Part shown: piece after piece, positions 15,975 to 24,532 of the stretch
Layout of the letters: every line of letters starts with the position of its first letter
Position numbering within the stretch: position 1 is the stretch's first letter
NCBI GenBank assembly: GCA_024275095.1
Contig: JAJRZV010000040.1
Location: forward strand, 1-27,933
Source: a bacterium
GTDB lineage: Bacteria; JAJRZV01
DNA length: 27,933 nt
Reading direction: 5' to 3'
The notes under the pieces: model-generated
Seen by the model: only the letters and a program-made list of their open reading frames with translations
The model's database searches: none
Told to the model about the DNA's origin: nothing
Made by a program: the position numbers and the translations under genes

Positions 15975-17083
15975 TGTATCCATGTTCGCGTCGCCCGCCT
16001 CGATAGTGATGCAAGAACTTCATAGCTGATGGTTCCTGCATGGTTCGCTACCTCGTCGGCGGTAATGGTTTCCTCGCCGTCTTCTCCGATAATGACCACT
16101 CTGTCACCGATCTTCGCACGTGGATTTTCGGTAAGGTCTATCATGGTGAGGTCCATGCACACATTTCCCACAATGGGACAGCGTTTGCCTTTCACGAGGA
16201 CTTCCCCGCGATTGGATAAGGCTCGCCATATACCATCAGCATATCCTCCTGCAATGATGCCTATGAGCGAATCTCTTCGGGTTACGAATGTGTGGGAGTA
16301 TGAGATGCCACGTCCGGCGGGCATTTTTCGAATGGACAGTATCCGGGTCTCCATGGAAAGGGCTGGTTGAAGTTTTAGTGGAGATTTCCGCGCTGGTACG
16401 GGATTAATACCGTAGATGGCCAGCCCGGGTCTTACCATGTTGAAGTGACTTTCGGAAAGGTAAATGGTGCCTGCACTGTTTGCAAGGGAGAAAAACTGTA
16501 CAGATGAACAACGTGAGAAAATATTTTTTATATGACTGAATATGCGAATCTGTTCCTGTATAGTGTCCATGCAACCCAGGTCTGAATAAGCAAAATGCGA
16601 TGCAATGCCGTGAAGCTCCAGTACCCGGTTTTCAGAAAAGGTTTGCATCAACAGGGAGGCCTTTTCCGGGTCGAATCCCAGACGCCCCATGCCCGAGTCA
16701 AATTTGAGAAAGACCTTTACCGAGGTGTTGTGGCGGGCAGCTTCCTGTGAGAGCGCTTTTATCTGGTAGTTTTCAAAAATAAAAGGGATTAAGCGGTAGT
16801 GCACAATTTCCTGAGCTTCCGAGGGATTAAAACCTCCCATTACAACAACAGGTTTTTTTATTCCGTGGTTGACGAGTTCTACACCTTCCCCCACCGTGGC
16901 AACGGCCAGCATATCCACAAGCTTTTCAATCGTCTTTGCCACATGGATGGCCCCGTGACCGTATGCATCTGCTTTCACAACAGGACATATTTTTACGTGT
17001 TTCTCCACTACATTACGTATTGCTTGAATATTGGTTTCGATCCGTTTCAAATTAACGATTATTTGAAGATGTCTTTCTCCCAT
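15971..17083 (-). CDS. alr: Alanine racemase
   Basis: A 370-residue PLP enzyme converting L- to D-alanine for peptidoglycan. PLP-binding K37 lies in PVVKADAYGHG and catalytic Y262 in GRGISYSHTF. Other family marks are FLKFDSGMGRLGF (125-137), NMVRPGLAIYGINP (215-228), GGYADG (279-284), GNVCMDLTMID and the C-terminal YEVLASLSRR. Length is normal. ATG 17083 is preferred because AAGGA lies 10 bases upstream; ATG 17101 would add six residues and has no Shine-Dalgarno. It leads the minus-strand operon and diverges from the lytic transglycosylase gene. A TACAAT (minus strand, 17117 to 17112) could be its -10 element, but the -35 is poor. Confidence 0.96.
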   Translation of the reverse strand: MGERHLQIIVNLKRIETNIQAIRNVVEKHVKICPVVKADAYGHGAIHVAKTIEKLVDMLAVATVGEGVELVNHGIKKPVVVMGGFNPSEAQEIVHYRLIPFIFENYQIKALSQEAARHNTSVKVFLKFDSGMGRLGFDPEKASLLMQTFSENRVLELHGIASHFAYSDLGCMDTIQEQIRIFSHIKNIFSRCSSVQFFSLANSAGTIYLSESHFNMVRPGLAIYGINPVPARKSPLKLQPALSMETRILSIRKMPAGRGISYSHTFVTRRDSLIGIIAGGYADGIWRALSNRGEVLVKGKRCPIVGNVCMDLTMIDLTENPRAKIGDRVVIIGEDGEETITADEVANHAGTISYEVLASLSRRATRTWIQ

Positions 17084-17202
17084 GAGAGTGTTGTCCTTCA
17101 TTCAGGTCATGATTGTATCACATAAGCACATATCAGAAACTCCGGACAGTAACGGGTGCCCTTTCGCATCTTTTAAGAACTAATGTTACTATCCCTAAGG
17201 AT
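17084..17202. promoter_or_regulatory. Divergent intergenic region between alr and the lytic transglycosylase gene
   Basis: A 119-base non-coding stretch that must carry the promoters of two long divergent operons. On the minus strand TACAAT (17117-17112) is a candidate -10 for alr, with only a weak GTTTCT at the -35 position. On the plus strand TACTAT (17187-17192) resembles a -10, but a start point there would lie within a few bases of ATG 17203. AGTAAC (17149-17154) and GTTACT (17185-17190) are an inverted pair. No promoter is assigned with confidence. Confidence 0.3.
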
Positions 17203-19314
17203 ATGTTTGCCAGAAGTTGTAAAAAATATTTATCTGTACTGCTCGCCATAACCATCTGCTGGATTGGCGGATGTGCTGTAAAGATGCCCCGACCCGGGCC
17301 TTTTTCTGAAACAGGCGAGTGTGAAGTTCAGCCGTCTAAACCCGGTACAGAATATGAAAAATATTTTCCTCTTCTCAAAGGTCTGTGTTTTATCAATCTG
17401 GGAAAGTACAGAGAAGCACTTCGGGTCCTATCGTTGAGCCCTGAGGATGTGGAGCCGCTTGACGATTACCTGGTTTTTTTCTACGCATGGGCTCTTTATG
17501 GAAGCGGTGCCAGTCGTGATGCTGTTTCACTGCTGGAGTGGGCGGAAAAGAAGTACAGCGCCTCTCCTCTTTCTCCTTTATTCAGAGCATTTCGGATCGT
17601 TGTGGAAGGGGAAAGCGGGAAAAGAGGAACATCGGCGAAAGTACTTTCACAAATTTTACCGGAGATTCCTTCAAGTGTGCTCAAACATTACGTAATGTAC
17701 CATCAAATAATTTTCTCTTCGCGTGAAGGAATTGACGAAAAATTGAAAGAAACGATAGATGATTTTCTCGCTCTTGTGCCTTCTCCTCCATATGTATTGT
17801 CCCTTTACTCTTTAAATCTACTGGGAGCTCATGAGCTTCTGTCATGGATGGAAAGGGCTTTTAATTCGGGGCGTTATTCCTATGTGACATCCGTGTTCCC
17901 TCACGTGAAAGATCGAGCACTGAAATTTTCTGCTTTTCCTGAAGCCTGGATGATGGCTGCGGTTTCTTATTTTTTCACAGGACGATACAACGAGAGTGAA
18001 GCAATTTTGAAGCGCTTTATTTCATATGGTGAAGAGGAGTACAGTGCACAGAGTCTCTTTTATCTGGCACGTATTTATTATCGTACCGGTAGAAAAGACA
18101 AGGTTATTCCTGCGTTTAAAAAAATTATTCGGCAATATCCCGGCTCTTCGTGGGCTCCCCGGGCTGCTTACAAAATCATGGAACTGGTAGATTTAAGGGA
18201 GAAGCTGAAGTATCTGGACATTATTATAAAAAATTATCCTCAAAGTGATCTCAGTGCCAAGGCGGCCTTTTTGAGGGGACTTTACTCGCACATGCTCGGT
18301 GATGATGAGAAGGCCGTTGAATATTTACAATTAGCAGCCAGCCTGGAGGGTCTCACTCCAAGAGTTAAGAGAAGCACCTCCTACTGGAAACTACGTTTGT
18401 CTCCCGAAGTAAAAACAGAAGACGTGATTTCTTTCGCTGCTTCAAGCCCTCCGGACCATTACACTGTTCTGGCTGCAGCAGTTCTTCTCTCACACGATGT
18501 GGAGTTCGCTGGTGTTGAGGGCGGCGAGGAGTCTGTCCGGATGATCCGGCTCATTTCTCCTTTTGAAAAGGAAACACGTCGCATACGCATCCTTTTCGAT
18601 TTGGGACTAAAGGGTTTTGCCTCCTATGAAATGAACTTTTACGCTTCACGTTTTTCCTCAAAAGAAGAAGGGTTTGCTTTTCTGGAATCACTGGTAAAGA
18701 CCGGGCTTCCACATTTTTCAATCCGGTGGTTTGGACGCTTTCATTCATATCCTTCATCATCCACTGATATTGTAAGAGATGAGGTATATAAACTTCTTTT
18801 TCCCAGAGCATTTGATAGGGAGGTAAGGAGATTATGCGTGGAGCGTCATGGTCTTGACGCAAATCTTGTATATGCACTTATTCACCAGGAGAGTCATTTC
18901 ATGAAGCAGGCTGTTTCTGTTGCAGGAGCAAGGGGGTTGATGCAGCTCATGCCGTTCACAGCCTCCAGGGTCGCAGACATTCTCGAGCTCGGCCCTGTAT
19001 CCGGAGAAATTCTCTTTAAGCCAGAGGTCAATATCAATTTAGGATGCCAGTATTTGAAGATTTTGCTGGACAGTTTCGACGGCAATGTTCCCCTTGCTCT
19101 TGCAGCGTATAATGCAGGACCCAGGAATGTACGCCGCTGGCTTGAAGAACTTGCTCCACGTCAGATTGATGAATTTATTGACACCATTCCATATCCTGAG
19201 ACACGCAGATATGTACAGCTGGTTTTAGCCAAGTGGTTCTCTTACACTGCACTTTATGGAGGAATTTTACCTGCCAGAGCGCTGCTGCTGAACAGTCACA
19301 CAGGAGGCATGTGA
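17203..19314 (+). CDS. Lytic murein transglycosylase (SLT family) lipoprotein with TPR-like superhelix
   Basis: A 703-residue exported enzyme that cleaves peptidoglycan glycan strands with formation of 1,6-anhydro ends. Residues 1-24 form a lipoprotein signal (AITICWIGGC, lipidation at C24), which fixes the start at ATG 17203 although AAGGA at 17197-17201 is very close to it. A TTG at 17113 in the same frame would bury the signal. Residues about 50-530 are helical repeats like the Slt70 U-domain and TPRs (RYNESEAILKRFISYG, YRTGRKDKVIPAFKKIIRQYPGS). The SLT domain (about 545-680) has catalytic E563 in ALIHQESHF, then GARGLMQLMP, NINLGCQYLK and LALAAYNAGPRNVRRWL. It heads a long plus-strand gene run, 6 bases before rsmD. 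Confidence 0.92.
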   Translation: MFARSCKKYLSVLLAITICWIGGCAVKMPRPGPFSETGECEVQPSKPGTEYEKYFPLLKGLCFINLGKYREALRVLSLSPEDVEPLDDYLVFFYAWALYGSGASRDAVSLLEWAEKKYSASPLSPLFRAFRIVVEGESGKRGTSAKVLSQILPEIPSSVLKHYVMYHQIIFSSREGIDEKLKETIDDFLALVPSPPYVLSLYSLNLLGAHELLSWMERAFNSGRYSYVTSVFPHVKDRALKFSAFPEAWMMAAVSYFFTGRYNESEAILKRFISYGEEEYSAQSLFYLARIYYRTGRKDKVIPAFKKIIRQYPGSSWAPRAAYKIMELVDLREKLKYLDIIIKNYPQSDLSAKAAFLRGLYSHMLGDDEKAVEYLQLAASLEGLTPRVKRSTSYWKLRLSPEVKTEDVISFAASSPPDHYTVLAAAVLLSHDVEFAGVEGGEESVRMIRLISPFEKETRRIRILFDLGLKGFASYEMNFYASRFSSKEEGFAFLESLVKTGLPHFSIRWFGRFHSYPSSSTDIVRDEVYKLLFPRAFDREVRRLCVERHGLDANLVYALIHQESHFMKQAVSVAGARGLMQLMPFTASRVADILELGPVSGEILFKPEVNINLGCQYLKILLDSFDGNVPLALAAYNAGPRNVRRWLEELAPRQIDEFIDTIPYPETRRYVQLVLAKWFSYTALYGGILPARALLLNSHTGGM

Positions 19315-19320
19315 ACTTCG

Positions 19321-19869
19321 ATGGTGAGAATTACCGGTGGTGAAAAAAAAGGATTTTTGCTTAAAGTGCCACGTAGAGCACGCCCAACATCTGCACGCGT
19401 ACGTCAATCCATATTTTCTCTGCTCGGTGAGAAGGTCAGGGATGCCGTTGTTCTCGATCTTTTTTGTGGCTCTGGTGCACTCGGGATTGAGGCCCTTTCG
19501 AGAGGAGCCCTTTTTGTCGTGTTCGTGGATTCTCACAGGGAAGCTGTTGAGTGTACCAGGCAGAACCTGAAAAAGTGTGGATATGAGGAAGTTGCAAGGG
19601 TTGATCAGAGGGGTTTTGTCCAGGGCGTTAAAAGTTTGAAAACAAAAATGCAGTTTGATGTAATTTTTGCAGACCCACCTTACGGGAGGAATGCGTTGGC
19701 AGAGGTTTTGAAAATTTGTGCGCGTACCAGCGTGTTAAAACAGAATGGAGTGCTTGTGGTAGAACACAGGACCGAGCAGAGTCTGCCCGATGTATATGAA
19801 ACTCTCCGACGGTATCGTTTCAAACGGTTTGGGGGCACATCAGTAAGTTTTTATCGAAAGGAGGGATGA
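19321..19869 (+). CDS. rsmD: 16S rRNA (guanine(966)-N2)-methyltransferase RsmD
   Basis: A 182-residue SAM-dependent methyltransferase modifying G966 of 16S rRNA. Diagnostic features: ITGGEKKG near the N-terminus, RPTSARVRQSIFSLL (family RPTtdRvREalFNiL), SAM-binding VLDLFCGSGALGIEALSRGA, and the catalytic DPPYG (N6/N2-methyltransferase class). Length is normal. ATG 19321 follows the transglycosylase stop by 6 bases; GGAGG lies 12 bases upstream, and GTG 19324 is an alternative. Its last 4 bases or terminal A overlap coaD. The rsmD-coaD pairing is common across bacteria, which supports both calls. Confidence 0.95.
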   Translation: MVRITGGEKKGFLLKVPRRARPTSARVRQSIFSLLGEKVRDAVVLDLFCGSGALGIEALSRGALFVVFVDSHREAVECTRQNLKKCGYEEVARVDQRGFVQGVKSLKTKMQFDVIFADPPYGRNALAEVLKICARTSVLKQNGVLVVEHRTEQSLPDVYETLRRYRFKRFGGTSVSFYRKEG

Positions 19870-20354
19870 TGACCACAGCTATATATCCAGGAACTTTTGA
19901 TCCGATCACCCTCGGTCACGTCAACATTATAGAGAGGGGGTTAAAAATTTTTGACCGGATTATCGTGGCCGTTGCTTCTCATTCGGGAAAGGACCCCGTT
20001 TTTACTATTGAAGAGCGTCTGGAATTAATACGGGGTGCATTTAAGAACGATCAGCGTGTTACAGCAGAATCGTTTGATGGATTGCTTGTAGATTTTGCCA
20101 GGAGGAAGGGAGTGAAAATTATTCTCAGGGGTCTGCGCACTGTGGCTGATTTTGAGTACGAGCTCCAGATGTCATTGGCCAATAAAAAGATGTACCCTGA
20201 AATGGAAACGTTGTTTATGATGACAGAGGGTGCGTATTCTTATTTTTCTTCTTCTTTGATAAAAGAGATTGCGCGGCTGGGCGGTTGCCTCAGGGGGATG
20301 GTTCCGGAGAATGTGGAGGAAGCCTTAAAGAAAAAGTTCGCCGGAGGTGTTTAA
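19869..20354 (+). CDS. coaD: Phosphopantetheine adenylyltransferase (CoaD)
   Basis: A 161-residue nucleotidyltransferase transferring AMP from ATP to 4'-phosphopantetheine in coenzyme A synthesis. The N-terminal AIYPGTFDPITLGHVNII holds the TxGH nucleotide-binding motif (H17). Other family motifs are GLLVDFARRKGVKIILRGLRTVADFEYELQM and the YFSSSLIKEIARLGG loop (family SSSLVKEVA). AGGAGG at 19859-19864 gives 4-base spacing to ATG 19869 and only 1 base to ATG 19866, so the second ATG is favoured, sharing its A with the rsmD stop. The stop codon directly abuts the start of aspC. Confidence 0.97.
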   Translation: MTTAIYPGTFDPITLGHVNIIERGLKIFDRIIVAVASHSGKDPVFTIEERLELIRGAFKNDQRVTAESFDGLLVDFARRKGVKIILRGLRTVADFEYELQMSLANKKMYPEMETLFMMTEGAYSYFSSSLIKEIARLGGCLRGMVPENVEEALKKKFAGGV

Positions 20355-21539
20355 ATGGTTTCAGAAAGAGCAAAAAGCGTAAAGCCATCACCTACTCTTT
20401 CCCTTTCAGCAAAGGCCAAAGCACTTAAAGCTCAGGGGATAGACGTGGTCAGTTTTTCTGCAGGAGAGCCTGACTTTGATACACCCGATAATATCAAGCA
20501 GGCGGCCATAAAAGCTATTGAACAAGGGTTTACCAAGTACTGTCCGGTGGATGGAATCCCGGAGTTGAAGGAAGCAATTATTGAAAAATTCAGGGTGGAT
20601 AATGGCCTGGAATACAAACCTTCAGAGATCGTAGTTTCCTGTGGTGCCAAACATTCTATATATAATGTACTTCAGGCAGTAGTAAATCCTGGAGATGAAG
20701 TGCTGATTCCGTCTCCCTACTGGGTCTCTTATCCGGATATGGCAGCCCTTGCCGGAGGTGTTCCTGTTATAGTTGAAGGTAAGGAAGAAAATGGGTTCAA
20801 AGTCACCCCGGACGACATCTTGTCAAAAGTTACAGATAAGACGAAGGTTTTCATTCTCAATTCTCCGTGCAATCCAACAGGGGCGGTCTACTCGCGTGAG
20901 GAACTGGAGGCACTGGGTAGGGCATTGCTTGATACCAAGATTCTCATTATATCCGACGAAATTTATGAAAAACTTATTTATGATGGAGAAAGACACTATT
21001 CAATTGCTTCTGTGGTGCCGGATCTTAAAAGCCGGACAGTGGTTGTGAACGGTGTGTCCAAGGCGTATTCTATGACGGGCTGGCGCATTGGATATGCAGC
21101 CGGTCCTGAAGATGTCATGCGTGCCTGTGCGAAGATTCAGTCACAGTCCACTTCAAACCCCACCAGCATATCTATGGCAGCATCTGTCGAGGCTCTCAAA
21201 GGACCACAGGATGCGGTGGAAAGTATGCGGCGCGAATTTGAACAGCGGCGCAATGTACTGGTAGATGGTCTCAACGCAATTTCAGGGATTACATGTTTTA
21301 AACCCAGGGGGGCGTTTTACGCTTTCCCCAATGTCAGTGGACTTTTCGGACGCACAATCGGGGGCAGAGAAATAAAGTCGTCTATGGATTTTTCTGAGGT
21401 GCTACTGGATGTGGCACGTGTGGCTGCGGTACCTGGAAGCGCTTTTGGTGCAGAAGGATACCTGCGCATGTCATATGCAACGTCTATGGAAAACATCAGG
21501 GAAGGGTTAAAGAGAATTAAAGAACTGGTGGAGGGGTGA
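20355..21539 (+). CDS. aspC: Aspartate aminotransferase family PLP enzyme (AAT subgroup Ib type)
   Basis: A 394-residue class I/II aminotransferase. The opening SERAKSVKPSPTLSLSAKAK followed by SAGEPDFDTPDNIK is characteristic of bacterial Ib aspartate/prephenate-type aminotransferases. NSPCNPTG, the SDEIYEKLIYDG segment, PLP-binding K236 in NGVSKAYSMTGWRIGY, and the terminal RMSYATSMENIREGL are all present. It interconverts aspartate and oxaloacetate with glutamate; some relatives also use prephenate, so exact specificity is open. ATG 20355 has GGAGGT 6 bases upstream and follows the coaD stop without a gap. It overlaps the flavin-reductase-like gene by TGATG. Confidence 0.93.
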   Translation: MVSERAKSVKPSPTLSLSAKAKALKAQGIDVVSFSAGEPDFDTPDNIKQAAIKAIEQGFTKYCPVDGIPELKEAIIEKFRVDNGLEYKPSEIVVSCGAKHSIYNVLQAVVNPGDEVLIPSPYWVSYPDMAALAGGVPVIVEGKEENGFKVTPDDILSKVTDKTKVFILNSPCNPTGAVYSREELEALGRALLDTKILIISDEIYEKLIYDGERHYSIASVVPDLKSRTVVVNGVSKAYSMTGWRIGYAAGPEDVMRACAKIQSQSTSNPTSISMAASVEALKGPQDAVESMRREFEQRRNVLVDGLNAISGITCFKPRGAFYAFPNVSGLFGRTIGGREIKSSMDFSEVLLDVARVAAVPGSAFGAEGYLRMSYATSMENIREGLKRIKELVEG

Positions 21540-22099
21540 TGGCACCTGAAGACTTTGTGCAGGTAGAGCCTGATTTAATGCCTTTTGTTGTACCTGTTGT
21601 GCTGGTTACTGCTCGCGAGGGAGATTTCGATAACTTGATGGCCGTAGCATGGTTTGGTGTAGCGTGTTCTGAACCACCATGCGTATCTGTTGCCATTCGT
21701 CCTGGTCGCACCACCAATCCCATGATACGTAAAAGCTGGATTTTCGGAGTATCTGTACCCGGTCCAGACCTGGTAAAAGAGGTGGATTTTGCCGGAACCC
21801 AACCCGGCTCTCGTGTAAACAAGTGGGAGGCTCTTTCATTAGAGATGTTTTACGGTGAGAAAACAGGAGTGCCTCTCGTTAGGAAATGTCCTGTTAATCT
21901 TGAATGCCAGGTGCGTCATGTGATTCGTCTTGGTACACATGATTTATTTATCGGAGAAGTTGTAAACCTATATCTTAACGAAAGAGTCCTTGAAAATGAC
22001 ACCCTCGCTACCGTACCTCTTAATCATCTTCTTTACTGTCATCCACAGCAGCGGTATTATGAAACGGGTCGTCCGGTAGGGATGAGAGGAAAAGGATAA
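21539..22099 (+). CDS. Flavin reductase-like FMN-binding split-barrel protein
   Basis: A 186-residue protein resembling the flavin reductase-like family (PF01613-type). It opens PDLMPFVVPVVLVTAREGDFDNLMAVAWFGVACSEPPCVSVAIRPGRTTNPMI, matching the family pattern p.PVvlVTt...g..N......w....s..Pp.v.vai...r.T...i. A later HDLFIGEVVNLYLNE segment also fits. Members bind FMN and act as flavin reductases or have unknown redox roles. Partner and substrate are not evident from the housekeeping neighbours. ATG 21539 overlaps the aspC stop (TGATG) with GGAGG 4 bases upstream; GTG 21536 is the alternative. Followed by a 31-base gap. Confidence 0.85.
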   Translation: MAPEDFVQVEPDLMPFVVPVVLVTAREGDFDNLMAVAWFGVACSEPPCVSVAIRPGRTTNPMIRKSWIFGVSVPGPDLVKEVDFAGTQPGSRVNKWEALSLEMFYGEKTGVPLVRKCPVNLECQVRHVIRLGTHDLFIGEVVNLYLNERVLENDTLATVPLNHLLYCHPQQRYYETGRPVGMRGKG

Positions 22100-22130
22100 A
22101 GGATGTAAGGAACAGGGAAGCCAAGATTAT

Positions 22131-22733
22131 TTGAATAAGAAGGGGGTGATTGAGACAGTACCGCTTGATATTCCAACAGCGTTTTTTTTGGGAGGCGTGA
22201 TTGCACTTACCGACTGGTGGTCGGTAAAGAAGCGAGAGAGCATCCTTTTTTCCCGGGCTTCCTTAGCAGGTGCATTATGTGGTTTGTGGTACGGATTCGC
22301 AGTGACATATTTTTACGTTCGTTACCCGGACTGGATGCTGGCCTACGCAGTTGACTACAGGGAAATTCCTACTGTTTTGATGCTTTTTATTTTTTATGTT
22401 TCTCTCGCGATTGCAGGTTTTTCTTCATCGGTTCTCACTCAGGTGGCCATAAAAGAGGGACATAAGGTGATGGCGTGGATACCTGCATTTACGGGCCTTG
22501 TGGTTCTCATATATGTGTGGGGTATCACCTGGGATCAATATTTCCACATAGGAACGTATGTTGAATATCATTCTGGCAATGCTGTCCCCTTGCAGAGACA
22601 TTCCAGCATGCAAAAAGCCATGAATATTCTGGGTCCTGTGGGATTGCTACCGTATGTGGTTGTTGGAGTAGTGAATCTACGTCGGGGCTTGAAGCAGAGA
22701 TCACATGAAGGTAAACCTGCTTCTCACGGGTGA
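22131..22733 (+). CDS. Multi-pass membrane protein of unknown function
   Basis: About 200 residues; I do not recognise the family. Hydrophobic stretches at about 13-27, 42-62, 82-104, 117-135 and 163-181 suggest four to five membrane segments. The loops are rich in Tyr, Trp and His (RYPDWMLAYAVDYREIP; WDQYFHIGTYVEYHSG). The start is uncertain: TTG 22131 is the most upstream, while GTG 22146 has a purine-rich AAGGGGG directly against it. The 29-base overlap with cinA and the same-strand packing suggest a genuine gene of the operon rather than a chance frame. Nothing points to a specific reaction. Confidence 0.65.
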   Translation: MNKKGVIETVPLDIPTAFFLGGVIALTDWWSVKKRESILFSRASLAGALCGLWYGFAVTYFYVRYPDWMLAYAVDYREIPTVLMLFIFYVSLAIAGFSSSVLTQVAIKEGHKVMAWIPAFTGLVVLIYVWGITWDQYFHIGTYVEYHSGNAVPLQRHSSMQKAMNILGPVGLLPYVVVGVVNLRRGLKQRSHEGKPASHG

Positions 22734-23934
22734 AGAACTCCTCAGAGGCCGCATAGTAGACCAGAACGGTGTTTACGCTTCCCGATTGATTACTCTGTAT
22801 GGTCATGTAGTTGAAAGGATGGTCTATGCGGGTGATAACCCCTTTCATATTGCTCACGCCATTAAAGAGCTTTCTTCCACGGCTGATCTCCTGATTATAT
22901 CCGGAGGACTTGGTGCTACCGGTGATGATGTAACCCGGGAGGCACTTCAGCATCTCGGGTTGAATCTTATTGAAAGCGAATTGAGCCGAAGGCGGCTTGA
23001 ACGAATCCTTCGCCAGCGGGGTGCTGAGCCAACCTCAAGAGACAGGAGAGCATTTCTCATTCCAGAGGGATCTCATGAATTGAGGAATCCCATTGGTACA
23101 GCACTGGGCATTCGCTTTACGTTTGGCAACGCACTCGTTTTTCTTCTCCCGGGAGTGCCAGATGAATTCAAAGCCATGTTTCACATGCATATAGAACCAG
23201 TACTCAGACGAGAAGCAGGGGCATGGATAACCAGGAGCTGGACCCTGTTCGGCATCAGGGAGGTGGAGCTCGACGAGATGTTGAGGAATGTACTTGAAGA
23301 TTTACCTCTGAATGTTTCTTTCAGACCTTCGTATCCTTTATTGGTGTTCGAAATTGCAGTGCGTGCAGATGATAAATACAGGGCCGAAGAGATTGCAGGT
23401 GTGGCAGAAAGAAAAATAAAAGAAGTTGTTTCACCTTACATTTTTGTGGAAGGAGATGAAGAACCTGCATCCACGTTGAGAACGCTTATGGAGGATATGA
23501 ATGCTACGGTGGCGGTGGCAGAGTCGTGTACAGGAGGATTGCTCAGCTCTCTCATTACAGACGTGCCGGGAGCTTCAGGATACTTCCTCGCTGGTTACGT
23601 GACTTACAGTCCTGAAGAGAAGGTAAAAGTTCTGGGGGTAGACAGGAGGAGTATTGAAAAATACGGTGTGGTGAGTGAACAGGTGGCGGGAGAAATGGCG
23701 GCTGGGGCCTCTCGTATCAGTGGGGCTGTATACTCGGTTTCCACCACAGGATATGCAGGACCGGAAGGAGGTGATGCGAACAATCCTGTGGGTACGGTTT
23801 ATATAGGAGTGGCCGAGAACGGAGAGGTTAAAAATGTTCAGCGTTTCTTTTTTCGTGGCAGTCGTGAAAGATTGAAAAAAGCTTTTGCACTGGCTGCCCT
23901 CTTTACTTTGTACACTCATGTGAGGAGCAAATAG
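22705..23934 (+). CDS. cinA: CinA family protein: MoCF-type domain plus NMN deamidase domain
   Basis: A 409-residue two-domain protein. N-terminal molybdopterin-binding-like (COG1058) domain: LLTGEELLRGRIVDQNG and SGGLGATGDDVT (usual form GGLGPTxDDxT; here Ala replaces Pro), then FLLPGVPDEF. C-terminal deamidase (COG1546) domain from about 262: AESCTGGLLSSLITDVPGAS with catalytic S274, then GYVTYSPEEKVKVLGV, YGVVSEQVAGEMA and TGYAGPEGG. CinA-type enzymes hydrolyse nicotinamide mononucleotide and ADP-ribose in pyridine-nucleotide salvage; a competence-linked role is known in some lineages. ATG 22705 overlaps the preceding gene, and its stop shares a base with the GTG of thpR. The cinA-thpR-recA order is a known bacterial arrangement. 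Confidence 0.94.
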   Translation: MKVNLLLTGEELLRGRIVDQNGVYASRLITLYGHVVERMVYAGDNPFHIAHAIKELSSTADLLIISGGLGATGDDVTREALQHLGLNLIESELSRRRLERILRQRGAEPTSRDRRAFLIPEGSHELRNPIGTALGIRFTFGNALVFLLPGVPDEFKAMFHMHIEPVLRREAGAWITRSWTLFGIREVELDEMLRNVLEDLPLNVSFRPSYPLLVFEIAVRADDKYRAEEIAGVAERKIKEVVSPYIFVEGDEEPASTLRTLMEDMNATVAVAESCTGGLLSSLITDVPGASGYFLAGYVTYSPEEKVKVLGVDRRSIEKYGVVSEQVAGEMAAGASRISGAVYSVSTTGYAGPEGGDANNPVGTVYIGVAENGEVKNVQRFFFRGSRERLKKAFALAALFTLYTHVRSK

Positions 23935-24509
23935 TGGGCATGGTCAGGTCGTTTGTTGCCGTAGATATCGGCGTTCAGGCGAGGCAGGAGATAATGGAGT
24001 TTATAAAGGCATTTCAAAGGAAGGGTTTTAGAGAGGGCATCCGCTGGGTGAAAGAAGATCAGCTTCACATTACTTTGAAGTTTCTCGGAAATGTTTCGCC
24101 TGCGCTTCTGGAAAAAATGGCAGAGCGTTTGAAAGATGAATGCAGTGGACTTCCTGCATTTGTTGTTCAGCTTGGAGGCACGGGATTTTTTTTCAGCGGA
24201 CGCACTCCCAGGGTTTTCTGGGTAGATGTTAAACAGGGCAAGAACGAACTGAAGCGGCTGTTTAGCATGGTGGAAGCTGTGGCTGAGGAGTTTGGATTTC
24301 CAAGGGAAACCCGAGCGTACAATCCTCATTTGACCCTTGCCCGTATCAAAGGAGGCCCTTCCGCAAAACGCCTTGTAGAAGGTGTCCGGAATATTGATTC
24401 TCCTCGATTTACATTGTTTGAGGTGAATGAAGTTCATATTATGAGGAGTGAGCTGTTGCCCGCGGGAGCACGCTATAGTAAACTGCATACGTTAAGACTG
24501 AAACTCTAA
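23934..24509 (+). CDS. thpR: RNA 2',3'-cyclic phosphodiesterase (ThpR/LigT)
   Basis: A 191-residue member of the 2H phosphoesterase superfamily. Two HxTx motifs are present: H45 in DQLHITLKFLG and H132 in YNPHLTLARIK. The N-terminus MVRSFVAVDI and the GGTGFFFSGRTPRVFWVDV segment are family-typical. It hydrolyses 2',3'-cyclic phosphate ends of RNA, and some members ligate RNA in vitro. The GTG start at 23934 has GAGGAG (23922-23927) 6 bases upstream and overlaps the cinA stop by one base; ATG 23940 is possible but worse spaced. It is followed by recA after 23 bases. Confidence 0.93.
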   Translation: MGMVRSFVAVDIGVQARQEIMEFIKAFQRKGFREGIRWVKEDQLHITLKFLGNVSPALLEKMAERLKDECSGLPAFVVQLGGTGFFFSGRTPRVFWVDVKQGKNELKRLFSMVEAVAEEFGFPRETRAYNPHLTLARIKGGPSAKRLVEGVRNIDSPRFTLFEVNEVHIMRSELLPAGARYSKLHTLRLKL

Positions 24510-24532
24510 AGCATTCTGTTCAGGAGGAATAA

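Noticed and set aside
17113-17202. TTG 17113 as start of the lytic transglycosylase
   Set aside because: It would put 30 unconserved residues before a complete lipoprotein signal peptide and would fill the divergent promoter region.
19343-19350. A8 tract near the start of rsmD as a slippage site
   Set aside because: Such A/T runs of eight recur in several genes here (for example T8 at 11409-11416), and it falls in a conserved N-terminal region where a shift would simply destroy the protein.
23916-24488. A 190-codon minus-strand frame opposite thpR
   Set aside because: The opposite strand carries ThpR with both HxTx motifs; the minus-strand product is low-complexity and unlike any family.
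24510-24532. SOS/LexA box before recA
   Set aside because: The 23-base gap contains no CTGT-N8-ACAG-like or GAAC-N4-GTTC-like site.
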